Positions 10,357 to 22,000 of a DNA stretch of 64,000 nt are shown in pieces. Origin of the DNA: Balamuthia mandrillaris (taxonomy: Eukaryota; Discosea; Longamoebia; Balamuthiidae); contig JAVKOQ010000180.1 of NCBI GenBank assembly GCA_031835245.1, positions 1 to 64,000 of the forward strand, in the 5' to 3' direction. Each line of letters begins with the position of its first letter. Within the stretch, counting starts at the first letter, position 1. A program made the position numbers and the translations under genes. The notes below the pieces were generated by a model that saw only the letters and a program-made list of their open reading frames with translations, did not search any database and was not told where the DNA came from.

Positions 10357-10923
10357 ATGAAAAGAGGACTACAGTTGCTCCCTCCTGTTCGAACGGCCGT
10401 TGGCTTACCACCTAGCGGGACGGCCCGCACGTTGCTGGCACCATGCTCGGGTGCCATGCGAACGCAACGAGTACCCCCACTACGACTCCGAACGGCTCAT
10501 TTATGCAGCTCCTCCCTGCACCGGAGATCCTTCCATTCCTCCGCCCTCACCTCCTTTGCGCGCTCCTCCTCCACCTTTTTCGCCTCCTCCTACGACGACC
10601 TCCTTCGCAAAGCTCAACAACAACAACAAAAATCACGACCGTCCTCCTCCTCTTCGGAAGGCAAGCAAACGCCCAGCGAGTGGGAAAGCTTTTGGCAGGA
10701 CCTCAGGGCGTGGTTCACGTTCACGTTGCCTCAGCGCTACGCGGGGCTGATCATCTTTGCGGGCATTGCCGCAAGCGTCATCTACCTCAACTTTTTCGGC
10801 AGGAAGAGGAGACTGTTGGAAAAGCAACAGGAGCAGCAGCAGCAAGTTCTTTCTCAAAAGCAACAACAAATGATGGACTCTGGTCAATTGGTAGTTACAC
10901 TTCACAAGACGAACCAACGATGA
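10357..10923 (+). CDS. Small single-pass membrane protein with Arg/Ser-rich presequence, probably mitochondrial
   Basis: One exon encodes 188 aa from the ATG at 10357; an in-frame ATG at 10456 would give 155 aa. The N-terminal ~90 residues are rich in Arg, Ser, Ala and Leu and lack acidic residues, as in mitochondrial targeting sequences. A Gln run (QQQQQ) and Ser run follow, then the segment FWQDLRAWFTFTLPQRYAGL leads into one hydrophobic helix (LIIFAGIAASVIYLNFF) that is closed by GRKRR. The tail is Gln-rich. The pattern fits a small inner-membrane protein. I do not recognise the family. A long frame on the opposite strand (10633-11373) is a shadow. Confidence 0.65.
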   Translation: MKRGLQLLPPVRTAVGLPPSGTARTLLAPCSGAMRTQRVPPLRLRTAHLCSSSLHRRSFHSSALTSFARSSSTFFASSYDDLLRKAQQQQQKSRPSSSSSEGKQTPSEWESFWQDLRAWFTFTLPQRYAGLIIFAGIAASVIYLNFFGRKRRLLEKQQEQQQQVLSQKQQQMMDSGQLVVTLHKTNQR

Positions 10924-10969
10924 GCAAACAATAAAACAAAAAGCGAGAAGAAAGACAGCGAAGATAAAG

Positions 10970-10970
<1 letters not shown>

Positions 10971-11012
<42 letters not shown>
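10971..11012. repeat. (GA)n microsatellite between genes
   Basis: About 42 bp of perfect GA on the plus strand lies in the short spacer before the F-box gene. It is one of the few tracts that are not clearly inside an intron. Confidence 0.9.
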
Positions 11013-11014
<2 letters not shown>

Positions 11015-11113
11015 CGAGAGCCGCTGTGGCAATAGCAAAGGACATGAGAGAGGACATGAGAGCGAAAAAGTGCGACATGAGCCAGGATAGGAGCAAGGAT
11101 AGGGAGCAAGGAC

Positions 11114-13072
11114 ATGAGAGAATATGATAGAAGATATAAGAGGATGCCATTCGAGGTGGGGCTGTGGATATGCCGGTCGGTAGGGGTGAACGAACTGCTG
11201 TCCTTGCAGGCCACGAGTCGCACGTTGAGGGCGTGGGCCGCTGACGCGTCGCTTTGGAAGGCCAAAGCGCTGGAGCTGGCTTTCGCCGATAGAAGAAGAA
11301 GCGGATGTAATGCCGAAGCAACCGCAACTGACGAGGACGGCCAGGAACAACAAACCTGGCAGCTCCGTGCCATGGTCCTTTACGGTAATCTTTCGTTCTT
11401 CTCTCTCTCTCTCTCTCTTCTTGTGTCTAAATAAACAAACATAAAAAAGCATTAAAGAAAAGAGGCATAGAGAGGAAGGTAACGTTCGACCTAGCGATCA
11501 TGGGACACGCTTACTCCGGCAAGCAATCTCTGCACAGCACTCTCTTGACCCACCTCATCAATAGCAACACGCCCTACGACCTTTCTTTGAGCGTCTACTC
11601 TTCCACTCGCTCCAATGCTCAAACCTTTGTTCAGGACACATGCCTCTCTCTTCTGTGGGCCAACAACTACGCCAACGGCTCCACGACAGCCGTTTTGCTT
11701 ACCATCAGCGCACTCTCTGGTGAGTTTGAGACGGGTCTCTCCGCTTTAAGCGGCACCGCACACAGCATCCCTCTGCAGCTCAGAACGGCTTTAACCTTGG
11801 GCGTAGAGCACGTGATTGTGGCAGTGAGCAAAGCGGATGTTGTGGAGGACCAAAGCGGAGGCGAAAGTGGGGGTGGAATGAAGAGAGAACGCTTCGAGGA
11901 GATAAAGAAGGAAGTGGAGCAAGTTGTTGAACGATCGGGCTATCGACCAAAGTCTCTCTTATTCGTTCCTTACTCTTCTTGGCAAGCGCAAGGAGAAAGA
12001 AAAAAACAAGTCAACATTGTGAAACTGTCTCTAGAAGTAACGCCATGGTACAAGGGATGCACTTTGTTGGAAGCAATCCAACTGGTGGCAAACAGAATGT
12101 ATCGTTCGTTGATACGAAAGATGATACACTCTTCGCTAAGACTCTCCGTACATGCTGTTTGGTTCAGAACGAGCAATGCCAACGCTCCTTCTTCTTCTTC
12201 TTCTTCTTCTTCTTCTTCTACTTCTCCTTGTTCTTCTTCTTCTTCTCCTCCTCCTCCTCCTCCTCGTGCTTCTTCATCTTCAATCACGGTTGAGGTAACA
12301 GTTCAAAGTGGACTATTACGTGCTGGAAAACGGTTTAGTTTCTACTTTCCAGGGGCAAACAGCTCAACTCTTTCTTCGTTTCTAACGAGCTTTGAACACT
12401 GTCATCGACAACAGTCCTCTGGAAATGATGAAGACAACAGCAAAGCCAGTCATCGTAAACTAGGTTGTGCAGTGCCGTCAGATCGAGTGGTGTTGAAGCT
12501 TCTTCGCCCTTGCGATAACGCTTCTGTTAAACAAACAGCAACCAGAAGGTGATGGAAAAGAGACTCCCAGTAGCCTTTTTCATGATGATGCCATTGTTGG
12601 CGAAGAAGGAGACGAAGCTGAGGGTGATGGTATCTTACTCTTTTGCCCTCCCGTTGCAGAGGAACTCTTGAAGGGAGCAAAGAGGATGGCTCTGCAAAGA
12701 AGCAAAGCCTTCATCGCAGATTTAATCGTTGTGGAGCGCTCCTTCATTGCTGCAGGCAAATCTGCTTCCATCCCATTGCATTCCTTTGCTCTTTCTGCCT
12801 CTGCTTCCGTGCCGACGCTCACAACGAAATGGAAGGAATGCACTCTCACTCAGCTGCTAGAACGGTGGGATGCCAGAACCGGTCGTTTTGTGGCGGCTCG
12901 ACAACACCAACAACAAGCGAGTTCAAACAGGAGTCGCGTTTTGGTGCGACTGGACATGCCGAGACCTGTTTATTATTTGAAAGAAGAGGAGGAGAACAAC
13001 AACAGAGTAATGCTCTGCTCTGGCAACAAGGTTATTGCTGTTGGATATATCATCAAAGCTGTTATGGAGTAA
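11114..13072 (+). CDS. F-box protein fused to a degenerate eEF1A-like GTPase (frame break near 12,525)
   Basis: Exon 1 (11114-11384) holds an F-box-like start: MPFEVGLWICRSV, LLSLQATSRTLRAWAAD and WKAKAL. After an intron with a CT repeat, exon 2 (from 11471) reads as a translation-factor GTPase of the eEF1A type: VTFDLAIMGHAYSGKQSL (P-loop), SGEFETG, GVEHVIVAVSKAD (G4-like), KSLLFVPYSSW and PWYKGCTLLEAIQ. Domain II and III remnants follow. The P-loop has Gln where Ser/Thr should bind magnesium, and the DAPGH element is replaced by QDTC, so GTP hydrolysis is doubtful. At 12497-12549 the frame must shift by one base to reach domain III, which ends at 13072. Skipping 12526-12538 (GT...AG, 13 nt) would restore 619 aa. 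Confidence 0.75.
12187..12276 (+). repeat. Ser/Pro-coding TTC/TCC repeat inside the eEF1A-like domain
   Basis: A TTC-rich run followed by CTCCTCC repeats encodes a Ser tract and then a Pro tract. It sits between the G domain and domain II and is in frame with both. Confidence 0.7.
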
Positions 13073-13294
13073 CAAAAGAAAGCCTCCTTTAACAAAAACC
13101 AAGAGGAATAGAAAAGAAACAACAGAGGCAACTATTTCTTATTTATTTTTTTTGTTGTTGTTGGTGAGCATTTACAATAATAAAAAAGAAATAAACGAAC
13201 GTTTCAAGTAATAATAATAGTAATAAAAGTAAAAGTACCAAAGTGAAGCTGAAGTGCAAGTCACCATTTTTTTTTTTGTTTCGCTCCGTTTTCA

Positions 13295-16200
13295 CTAGCT
13301 CTCGTTGTTGTTGCTTTCCATTTCAGGAGATGGTGATGCTTTTGGGCTCAGTTGTTGGTCTTTGCTGCTGCTGGCAGTTCCGGCGCGAGGAGTTCTTGGT
13401 GTGCGCCGTCCTTTCTTTTCTTTCTCTTCCTTCTCGTTGCTGTTATTTTGTTCGTTTTGTTGTTGTATTTCCTCTGCGCTGTTGGTTGACGCCGCTTTCT
13501 TGCCTTCACGAGGAGAGACGACGTAGTTAGCGAGATCGTCCATGGACTTGCTCACCTTTTCGTGAGACTTCTTCCTCCTGTTCCTTCTCTTCTTTTTCTT
13601 GGTGGTGTGCGTCTTAAGCTTTCCGCTTAGCGTTACTATTAGAAATATTATCAGTCCCTTATTCGTGTTGTTTTTGAAAAATAACAGAAAGAAAACAAAA
13701 ACGAGAGAAGAGAAGGGAGAAAGGGAGAGAGAATGAAAAAGAAAACAGAAAATAAAGGCAAAACAAAAAGAAACCTAATTGTTTGCCTTTAGAAGGACCC
13801 CAAGAAAGCCTACGTTCAGTACTGCCGTCGTCCTCCGTGTCGGAAGTGGAGGCAGCTTTGTTGCTGCTGATTTCCTTGCTGGTGGTCGAAACGTTGTGAG
13901 ACGAGCTTCTGTAACGACCTGGATTGGTGATGGCCAGACTTGCTCGTCTGCCTGAACCTTTAAGTTCTTTAAAGACTTTGTGTTAGGCATTCTGAAAAGG
14001 AAGAAAAGAATACTAAACGAAAACTTCATAATAATACGAAAAGATAAAAACAAACAATAAACAAACTACAACAAAAGAGAAAAAAGATTACCTGAGTTAC
14101 CATTGAGAGTAGCGGCAGGATCGTACCCAGGAATGTCAAGATCGGGAAACGAAACAGCCATGGACTGAGCCAGTTTGCTCTTCTCCATTTCCAACATCTT
14201 CTTGAACTCCTCTCTCAGTCTCCGTTTCTCCTCTTCCAATCTTCTCTGCACTTCCTTCTCGACCTCTTTCTCTATCATCTTCTCCTGTCGTGCTTTCTTC
14301 TTTGAAGACGAAGAGGAATTTTCGATGTTTTGCTGGTTATTTTGGAAGGAAGATGTTCTAGGAAGCTTTGGTCGGGCTAACTTGGGCTCACGCGCTGAAC
14401 GAGGAGCGGTCTTCGTTGTGTCCAAACTTCCCTTTCGCTTTTTTGTTTTACAGGAAAGTTAGCAGAAGAACTTCAAACTTTGAAAACCGACACTTAAACA
14501 TAAACAAAACAAACGATAAAGAATATCAAGATGTAAAAGTGGTACGTGTGTTTCTGGTTTAATTCTTCCGCCTCCTTTTTCTTGATTCTTGGAAGATTCT
14601 TTGCCGCTACCGCCACCCCTTGATCTCGGGCTCTTCAGCTGCTTCAACCCTCGTTCAGCTGCTTCAAAGAAGCCCTTCTTCCCTTTCTTTTCCTTATCTT
14701 TTTCTTTTTCCTTGTCTTTCTCTTGTTTCTGCAACTCTTTCTTTTCCTTTTTGCTGCTGCCTTTCTTTTTTTCTTTGCCTCCTCCGCTTCCATCCTCTAC
14801 TTTGTCCTTTACAGCACTCAACTCGATCGGTGGCAGTTGTGAAACCATTTCTTTCTTTGAAGATGAAGAAGTGGAAGAAGAGGATGGCGATGACGAAGCA
14901 GAACTTTTGCCCTCGAAAACAGCAGCAACGTCTTTCAATGATGGTTTGGGTTTTGAAACCCATGTTCCTGGTTTTGGTTCCTCTTCAGCTGGAAGTTCGA
15001 AGAGGAGAGTACGAAGACGTTGAAGGATCATGCTGAAGGTCGGTCTGCTCTGTGGATCCTCTTTTACACAATCTAAACACAACTTCTTGAAGCTAGGTGG
15101 ACCTGTTTTGTTGTTGTTATGAAAGAAAGAAAGAAAGAAAGAAAGAAGAGAAGAGAGAAGAACGTACAGTCGCTAGGCATTAAACTCTCCAACTCGCCCT
15201 CTGGAAAAGCAAAGCGAGTGCTTATTTTTCGTTCGGGCGGAGGGCGACGCACTATCAACTCAAAGATTACAATTCCGAAACTTAAATAGAAAGGAGAAAA
15301 GAGAAGCAGTCAATACAAAGACCCAAAGAACATGTAGGAAGAAGAAAATGAAAGTGCAAAGAAAAGAGAAGGAAAGTAGAAAGCGTACCAAAATACATCA
15401 CATTTCTCGTCATAGTTGGCTCCTATCATGACCTCAGGGGCCATGTAAAGCGATGTGCCGGCAATGGACATTTGGCGAGTCAACTTCTTGGTACGACGGC
15501 AAAAGCCTAAGTCACACACTTTAATCCGTCCATTGTCCGTTAGCAGAAGGTTTTCCGCCTTCAAATCTCTGTTCATAGAAAGAAGACAGAAGAGAAAGAA
15601 GCGTAAGAGAATGAGAGGAGAAAAGAAGTTCTAGACAAGAAATAGACCTGTGAATGATGTTGTGGGCGTGAAGATAGGCCATGGCAGCGGCAGTATCTTT
15701 GGCCCAGAGGGTGCGTTGCCGCCAAGAAATGAACTTGTCTCGACGGAGCTCATGTGTCAGATCGCCATTCGGGATCCACTCTGTGATGATGTAGAAGCCT
15801 GACTCGTGCTCGCAGAGGCCAAGGAACTGCACCACGTTTGGATGTCGAATCTCTCTGTGTGTTCGACGATTAAGAAAAAGGAGGGACGAGAACAAGGACA
15901 AGAAAAACAAAACTACGAACCTAAGACTGGCCACTTCACGAGCCAAGTACTTGCGATCCTCCTCCGGGTTGCCGCTGTCCATCAAGAACTTCTTGATGGC
16001 CACCTCCGTGCCCAAGTACTCTCCCTTGAAGATACGTCCAAAGTTGCCGGCGCCCACCACCGACCGCTCGTCAAAGAGCAGGTCCTCGTACTTGACCTGG
16101 CAGAGGTCATCTCCAAAGAGGAGGCCCTCGTCCACACCGGGGCCTTCGGCAGAGCTCAGGCCGGCCTCCTCCGCCTCTTGCTTGTTCTTCTGACGAAGCT

Positions 16201-16753
16201 CCTCCAGCTGCTCCAACTCGCCCTGCTCTTTCATCAGCCGTTCCTGCATTTGTCGCCACATGATCTCTGCCTCGTCTAACTCTTCTTCATCCTCTTCTCC
16301 TTCTCCTCCTCCTTCGTCATTTTCAGCCATGAAGTGGCCGTTCTCTTGGGCGATCTTCTTTTGTTGCTCTTGGAAGAAGCGTTCGGCTTCGTCGTCCTCT
16401 TCGACTTTATTGTCATAAAGACCGAAACAAAAAAGCGAATATAAGAAAAAATAAAAAATAAAAATGAAATGAAATGAAAAAGAATCAGAGAAAGAAAGTA
16501 AAGGCAAAGACAGTCGCAAAAAAAATAATGACCCCATACAAGAGAGAGAGAGAGAGAATAGAAGAGTACAAATAAAAGCCAAACGAAAAAACAAAGTACA
16601 AAAAAAAAAAAAAAAAAAAAAAAGCAAACAAAACAAACCGGAAGGAGCGCCGCTCTCGCTGTCGTCGTTTTGTTGCTGTTGGAGGTGAGGGTTGTCCTGC
16701 ATGAACTTTTTCTGCTGCTCCGCCCACATGCGCTCCATGGCCTCTTCATCCAT
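13295..16753 (-). CDS. TKL protein kinase with DLG motif, 847 aa
   Basis: Nine exons (16639-16753, 15921-16404, 15648-15854, 15389-15568, 15168-15280, 14546-15102, 14092-14437, 13775-13975, 13295-13635) join in phase. The N-terminal ~145 residues are acidic and Gln-rich. The kinase shows VGAGNFGRIFKGEY (~155), VAIKKF, REIRHPNVVQFLG, HRDLKAENLL (~269), CDLGFCRR (DLG in place of DFG, ~284), SLYMAPEVM (~311) and RPTF near its end (~390). HRDLKxxN is of Ser/Thr type. The Phe to Leu change in DFG is tolerated in active kinases. A Ser/Lys-rich linker, a long coiled coil (~585-640, Glu/Arg/Lys) and a basic tail follow. Exons 8 and 9 were chosen because only those acceptors keep the frame open. Confidence 0.88.
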
Positions 16754-17487
16754 CTTTTATGTAAAAATTGTACAGGTTTTCTGTTTTGGCGTTTTTTTTT
16801 TTTTTGTTGTTGTTGTTTAATATAGTCGTCTGTTCGTTTTGCGCCTAACCCAAAAAAATAAAAGAAAAGTTCTTCTTTGTTTTTTCGTTGGCGAAACAGC
16901 GAGAAGAGGAAGACAACGCGATCCGTTATAAATAAAAAAAAACCAACAAAATGAAAAAAAAAAAAAGTGATGTTTTTCAGTGCTTTCCTAATAATAATTA
17001 AAGCTCTTCTTCTCTCTTCCTTTTTTTTTTAAAAAAAAAAGCATACATAAATATAACGGTAGGTAGGTACCTTTTTTTGTGTGTGTCTTTTGGTTGTTTC
17101 TTCCAGAAGCGAGGGAGGGGGACCTTGGCGAAAGTTTTTTTTTTTTTTTTGTAAAAACTACTACTACCACTACTCTTTTTTTTTTGTTGACGGCGTTCGT
17201 TCCACTTTCTCCCCACCAATATTTTTCTTTCTTTCTTTGTTTCTGCCCAAAATAAATTGGAGGGATTTTTTTTTGGCGACAGCTGAAATGATGTTCGCTC
17301 ACGTCGTCCTGTGGAATAGTTCATGACGACACGCGATATCGGTTAATTTATATATAAATTTCCGGGCGTCCAATCGTAAATCAAACAATCATCTAGATTA
17401 CATATTTTCCTTTTGGAGAATAGGCAAAACCGCGAGAAAGACGAATTCTTCATTCTTTTTTTTTTTTGCTGGTTTGGTTGCGTTTTT
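16754..17487. other. Intergenic, AT- and homopolymer-rich
   Basis: This 734-bp spacer lies between the start of the DLG kinase and the stop of the coiled-coil gene, both on the minus strand. It holds many A and T runs and a TGACGAC element at 17324-17330 with a GTCGTC at 17303-17308. I see no coding exon or RNA gene. Confidence 0.6.
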
Positions 17488-18315
17488 TTACTTGTCGATA
17501 CCTCCCTTGGCCTTGGGCAAGTACTTTCTGCGCTCCTGCAGCTCCCTGTCCAACCACCAGATCTGTCCCTGGGGCAGCCTGTTCTTGGCCTCCTCCAAGT
17601 AAGCCTCCGCCTCCTCCAACCTCCTGGTGGCCTCGGCGAGGGCCTCCTCCGCAGCGGCCTTGGCCCTCTCCGCTTCTCTGGCAGCCTCCTCCGCAGCGGC
17701 GCGGGCCTGCTCGGCCTGCTTGGTAGCGGCTTCGAAGGGGGCCCTGGCCTTCTCTGCCTTCTTCAGGGCAGCTTCCAGAGTGATCTTGGCCTTGCGCAGA
17801 GGCAGGGGGTCCTCCGCGAGGTGCTGCGCCAACTCAGCTTTGGCCTTGTTCTGCTGCACCACGCCTCCCTCTTTGCTCTTTCGTTCGAGCTCCTCCGTGC
17901 GCAAGCGGCGGCTCTCCTCCTGGGCGTTCACCTCGGCCAGGGCGGCATCGACCTCCTCCTGGGCGGCCTTGAAGGGGGCTTCCTGCTCGCGCGCTTCTTG
18001 CTCCTTTTGCTTGGCCTCACGCTCGCGCGCAGCGGCGGCTTGGTAGGCCTGGCGGGACTCCTCAGCACGGGCCTCGGAGGCGAAGAAGGCGGCCTGCACC
18101 TCGTCCAACATGGCTTGGGCCTTGGCGATTTCGTCCTTGTTACCCTGAGGGGCGTTTACCATGAAGTGCCAGTCTACGTTGTATTTGAAGATGAGGATGT
18201 GGAGCAGTGGCACCAACTTGACCTGTAAACAGGAGTGAGTTACGACCCTAACATATCAAAAGAGAAACAGAGAGAAAAAGAGAGAGGAGAGTAAACAAAA
18301 AAAAGAAAAGCGAAG

Positions 18316-18359
<44 letters not shown>

Positions 18360-18710
18360 CGAGAGAGAAGAGGAAATAACAAGAGGGAGAAAATACAGAA
18401 GAGGAAAAAAACAAAAGAGAGAGGAAAGTACAGAAGTAGTAATGGCGCCGGTAGAGCGAAGCTTGTCACGCATGGACTGTACAGTGAGGGTCTCGTTATA
18501 TTTCTCCAAGAAGCGGTGCGCTTGCAGCTCGTCCAAGGCGCTGCCCTCGGCCTTCTTCTGGTGGTCCAGCTCGGCCATGGTGTGCACAAAACCCCAAATC
18601 TTCTCCGCCTCGCCAGAGAACTCATCCCAAAAGGCGTTCAAGAACCAGATGGCCTGTTCCTTGTAGTTCTTAGAGCATACCTCCGACAACTTATCGTAGT
18701 CCGTGGACAT
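17488..18710 (-). CDS. Coiled-coil protein with calcium-regulated actin-bundler-like head
   Basis: Two exons (18432-18710 and 17488-18222, phase 0) give 337 aa. Residues 1-125 are a compact mixed helical domain that includes YKEQAIWFLNAFW, EAEKIWGFV, GSALDELQAHRFLEK and LVPLLHILIFKYNVDW. The spacing and aromatic pattern recall the N-terminal part of amoebozoan 30-34 kDa calcium-regulated actin-bundling proteins, but I cannot confirm an EF-hand. Residues ~140-320 are an uninterrupted Ala/Glu/Lys/Arg heptad-type coiled coil, ending in a short LPKAKGG tail. The exons are clearly GC-richer than their surroundings, as expected for a highly expressed structural protein. Cytoskeletal function is an inference. 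Confidence 0.7.
18320..18367. repeat. (GA)n microsatellite in the coiled-coil gene intron
   Basis: GA on the plus strand is (CT)n in the sense of the minus-strand gene; it occupies the middle of intron 1 (18223-18431). Confidence 0.85.
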
Positions 18711-19021
18711 CTTGGTGGTTGTGTGTTTGGTGTGTTGCTTGCGTGCGTTCTGCTTGTATCGGGGAACAAAAGAGAAAAATTAAAATTACAAAAAAAAAGT
18801 TCAAAATTAACCGCCTTAAATAATAAGGAGCTTGTTGAAGAGCTGCTGCTCAAGCATAGCAGCAGGATTGCTGAACGAGAGAGAGAAGAGAGAAGAACGA
18901 GAGAAGAACGAGAGAAAGGAGAGAGAGAGAGGGAGAGAGAGAGAGAGAAGAGAGAGAACCATGAAGAGAAGAGAAAAGAGAGACGCACGCACCAATATGA
19001 TTGTTTTAGGCAAAAAAGTTT
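18711..19021. other. Intergenic with GA-rich stretch
   Basis: The 311 bp between the coiled-coil gene start and the poly(A) polymerase stop contain A-rich sequence and an imperfect GA repeat at about 18880-18975. No gene is visible. Confidence 0.55.
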
Positions 19022-22000
19022 TTACGGGCCAAATTCAAGATGCAAGTAAGCAGCATGAGGAGGAGCCCAAGGAGGTGGCACCAACACCGTCCTTCTTGGA
19101 TTAGGAAGCAATGTGGATCGTATGCTTCGATGCGGTCTAGTGGGCGTTGTTGATGTTGAAGTAGATGTTGATACTGATGTTGTTGTGTTGTTGCTAGAAG
19201 TAGTGGTACTGGAAGGAGGGGCAGAAACTGTTGTTGATGGTGAGGACGGTGAAAGTGTGGAACTTGGAGATGTTGACGAAGTTGAAGAAGACGAAGAAGA
19301 ATTAGACAAACGAGAGCTTCTCTGCCGATTGCCTGCAAGTGAAAACGAGGAAGAACCCAACGGTGACGCACCCATCGTGGCACTGTTAAGCGGGGAAGGA
19401 ATAGAGGGCGGTTTTGGCGGGGAAGGCTGCAACACGCGGGAGAGGAGGGTAGGAGCGTGAGTGTAGGTGTAAGGAGAGGTCAGGGCAAAGAAGGCGTGGC
19501 GAAAGGCCGCCTTGACACGCCACATGCCAAAGACACTGTGCCCAATGTTGCGTTGTGGATTGAAGGGGTCTGCTATCACGAGAGTGTTGGAGGGTTCTGC
19601 AAGGTAAAAGTATGCCCTGTTTTTTGTATGGTTTTGTAAGAAAATGAACGTATAGACGAAAAACAGAAGGAAAAAAAAAGAACAAGGACAAACAAAAAAA
19701 AAAAAAAGAACAACAAGATAAAGAACAATAGAAACGCACCCTCCGTTCTGTAAAGTGATGCCCATGCGATCAAAATCGAACCACAATCCGAAAAACCTGA
19801 GAAAGCCTAACAGCGTAGCTCCCAAGTTCTCATCTTCCTCTCGCAAATCGGTTGAAGTGGGTGACCAAAACGTATCTTCCTCTTGTGCTCCTCCCCTTCT
19901 CCCATTTTCTTCTTCTTCTCTCTCTTCTCCCTCTCCAGAAAAGGAAGTTTGAGAACGTGCCCTCCGAACAGAAGAAGTTCGTTCCGGACTTGCTCTTCTT
20001 CTATTTCGCTTCATTCCAGCACTTTCGTTGTGTTGTTGTGAAGAAGCAACAGAAGAATGTTGATGATCCACGTAAGGTACGTTGGAGAAACGCAGATAAG
20101 CTACAATCATGAGGACTAAACAGTAAGATGAGATCCCTCCCGTATAGGTATTGTTGAGACCTTTGTCGTGAAGCAGTTGTTTGAGGACAAGGGCCAATGG
20201 AGTGAGAGCAGGAAGGCTGCGCACGTAACTGCGCACCAACTTGGAGGCGGCCACTCCGCTGTGTTCGTTGGGAGAACTGTTCGTTAGCACTCCATACTCC
20301 GCTTGTCTGCCACTATAAGAGAGAACAAAATAGACAGAGATAAAAAAGAAAAGACAAGTGTTAAAATAGAAGAGCTAATGATGATAAACATGAAGGAAGC
20401 TAACCTGGCGGTAAAGCTGGCTTCCCAATGAGGACCAGCTCCAAATGGAGGAGAGGAAGTGTTGTTGGAAGTTGTAGGCGATGATGCCCCTGCTGCAGAT
20501 GCCTCCATGGAGCAACCTTCGGTAGGAAGATCGTCAATGCTGAACGTGATGTCGATGAGGATATGTTCTTCTCGAATGACGCTGACCACTTTCAGCACCG
20601 GCACCTTGTTTTCATTATTGATGTGCGTAATTAGAGAAACGGAAGGTATAGAATAACGAAAGATGAAGGAGACGGATAGCAAACCTTTGCTGTCTCGATC
20701 ATTTGAAGTGAATGTAACCAAACTTGTTTTTTCAGCTCTTCTGCAAGTCGCTTCATCGGGCTCCATCCTCTTTTTAAAATATCACCTCTGTTTATTTTTG
20801 TGGTAAGCAAGACCCCTTTTTTTTAAAACCAAAAAGAAGAGAGAAGCGAGCAACAAAGAGAGAGAGAGAAAGAGAGAAGGAAAAGAATTATACGTGGTAG
20901 TAGGGCTGCGAGGCGTCAACATGGGTTCAGCTGCAGCAGCAGCGCTAAGCAGCACTACCATATCTAGGTCACTGGAAGGAATAGCTAGGCCTGTAGCAAA
21001 GGAGCCATAGCACTCCACTCTGGCGGCAGGATAGGGCCAAAGGGAGTATACGATGGCCCTCATCTTCTGAATCATCTCCTCCTGCTCTGTCTTGCGGGCT
21101 TGCACTAAGCGAATGGTGTAGTTGACATAGTCCTCTATTTCCTTGTGGAGGAAGAGCACGCGTTCCACGTCGGAGAGAGACTGTGTCAACAGATGGCTGA
21201 CGCGAGAGTAACGCGACTCGTGAGACTCTATATTACTGGTAGCAGTACCACCGGGATATGATTGAAAGCGGTGAGAGGAAGGTGAAGGTCTGTTTCCATC
21301 AGTATTACTAGCCGCTTTGTTGTTGTTCCAAGATCCACCAGTTGTACTAGAAGTAAACGAAGTCGGAGTGGAGGAGGAAGAGGCAACATGATTGCGAGAA
21401 GATGACGAAGCAATAGAGGAACGAGAAAGAGGAGGTAGTAGTGGATGAGGCGGAGGAGGACCGGATCCACGCCACACACGGCTCTTGGGACCCACCTTCT
21501 CACCTCTGCCCAACGCGCGTTGTCTTCGTTCTCGCTCTTCTTGCATTTGCAGTCGCATTTGCCAGTGTTGCACGTGATAATCCATTGCGCTGAGAGGATA
21601 TCCTGCTGGAGACGGAGAAGAAGTGGATGATGATGACGAAGCCGTAGATGATGAAGAAGCAGAGGTAGAACCAGAAGTGAAAGCCGGAGAGGATGACAAC
21701 GACCGTTTGGAGCGTTGTTGCAACCGACCAAAGCAACTATTGCTCTTGGAACCAGCAGGGTCGATGGAAGAGAGCAACGTAGTGGAAGGAGATGTGGTAG
21801 AAGAAGTGGAAGATCGTCTCCGTCGCCGGTTGTCGAGGAGGGCAGCATGAGGCATAAGATTGAGAGCATGATCTCCCATCATCATGACGCCACCACCAGC
21901 ATCTATGGTTGCTGCAGCTCCCCGATGAAGCATGGTTGTTAGACCCTGATGATGTGCCATGGTTGGAGGAACATCGGCCACGTCATCGTAGGAGCGTAGG

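Noticed and set aside
10633-11452. Two minus-strand frames of 185-246 codons
   Set aside because: They run through a (GA)n tract and oppose well-supported plus-strand exons.
20284-20766. Independent 160-codon gene beginning MEPDEAT
   Set aside because: The N-terminal part is out of frame with the poly(A) polymerase exon 20685-20787, whose frame gives a good family match; the rest is exon 10.
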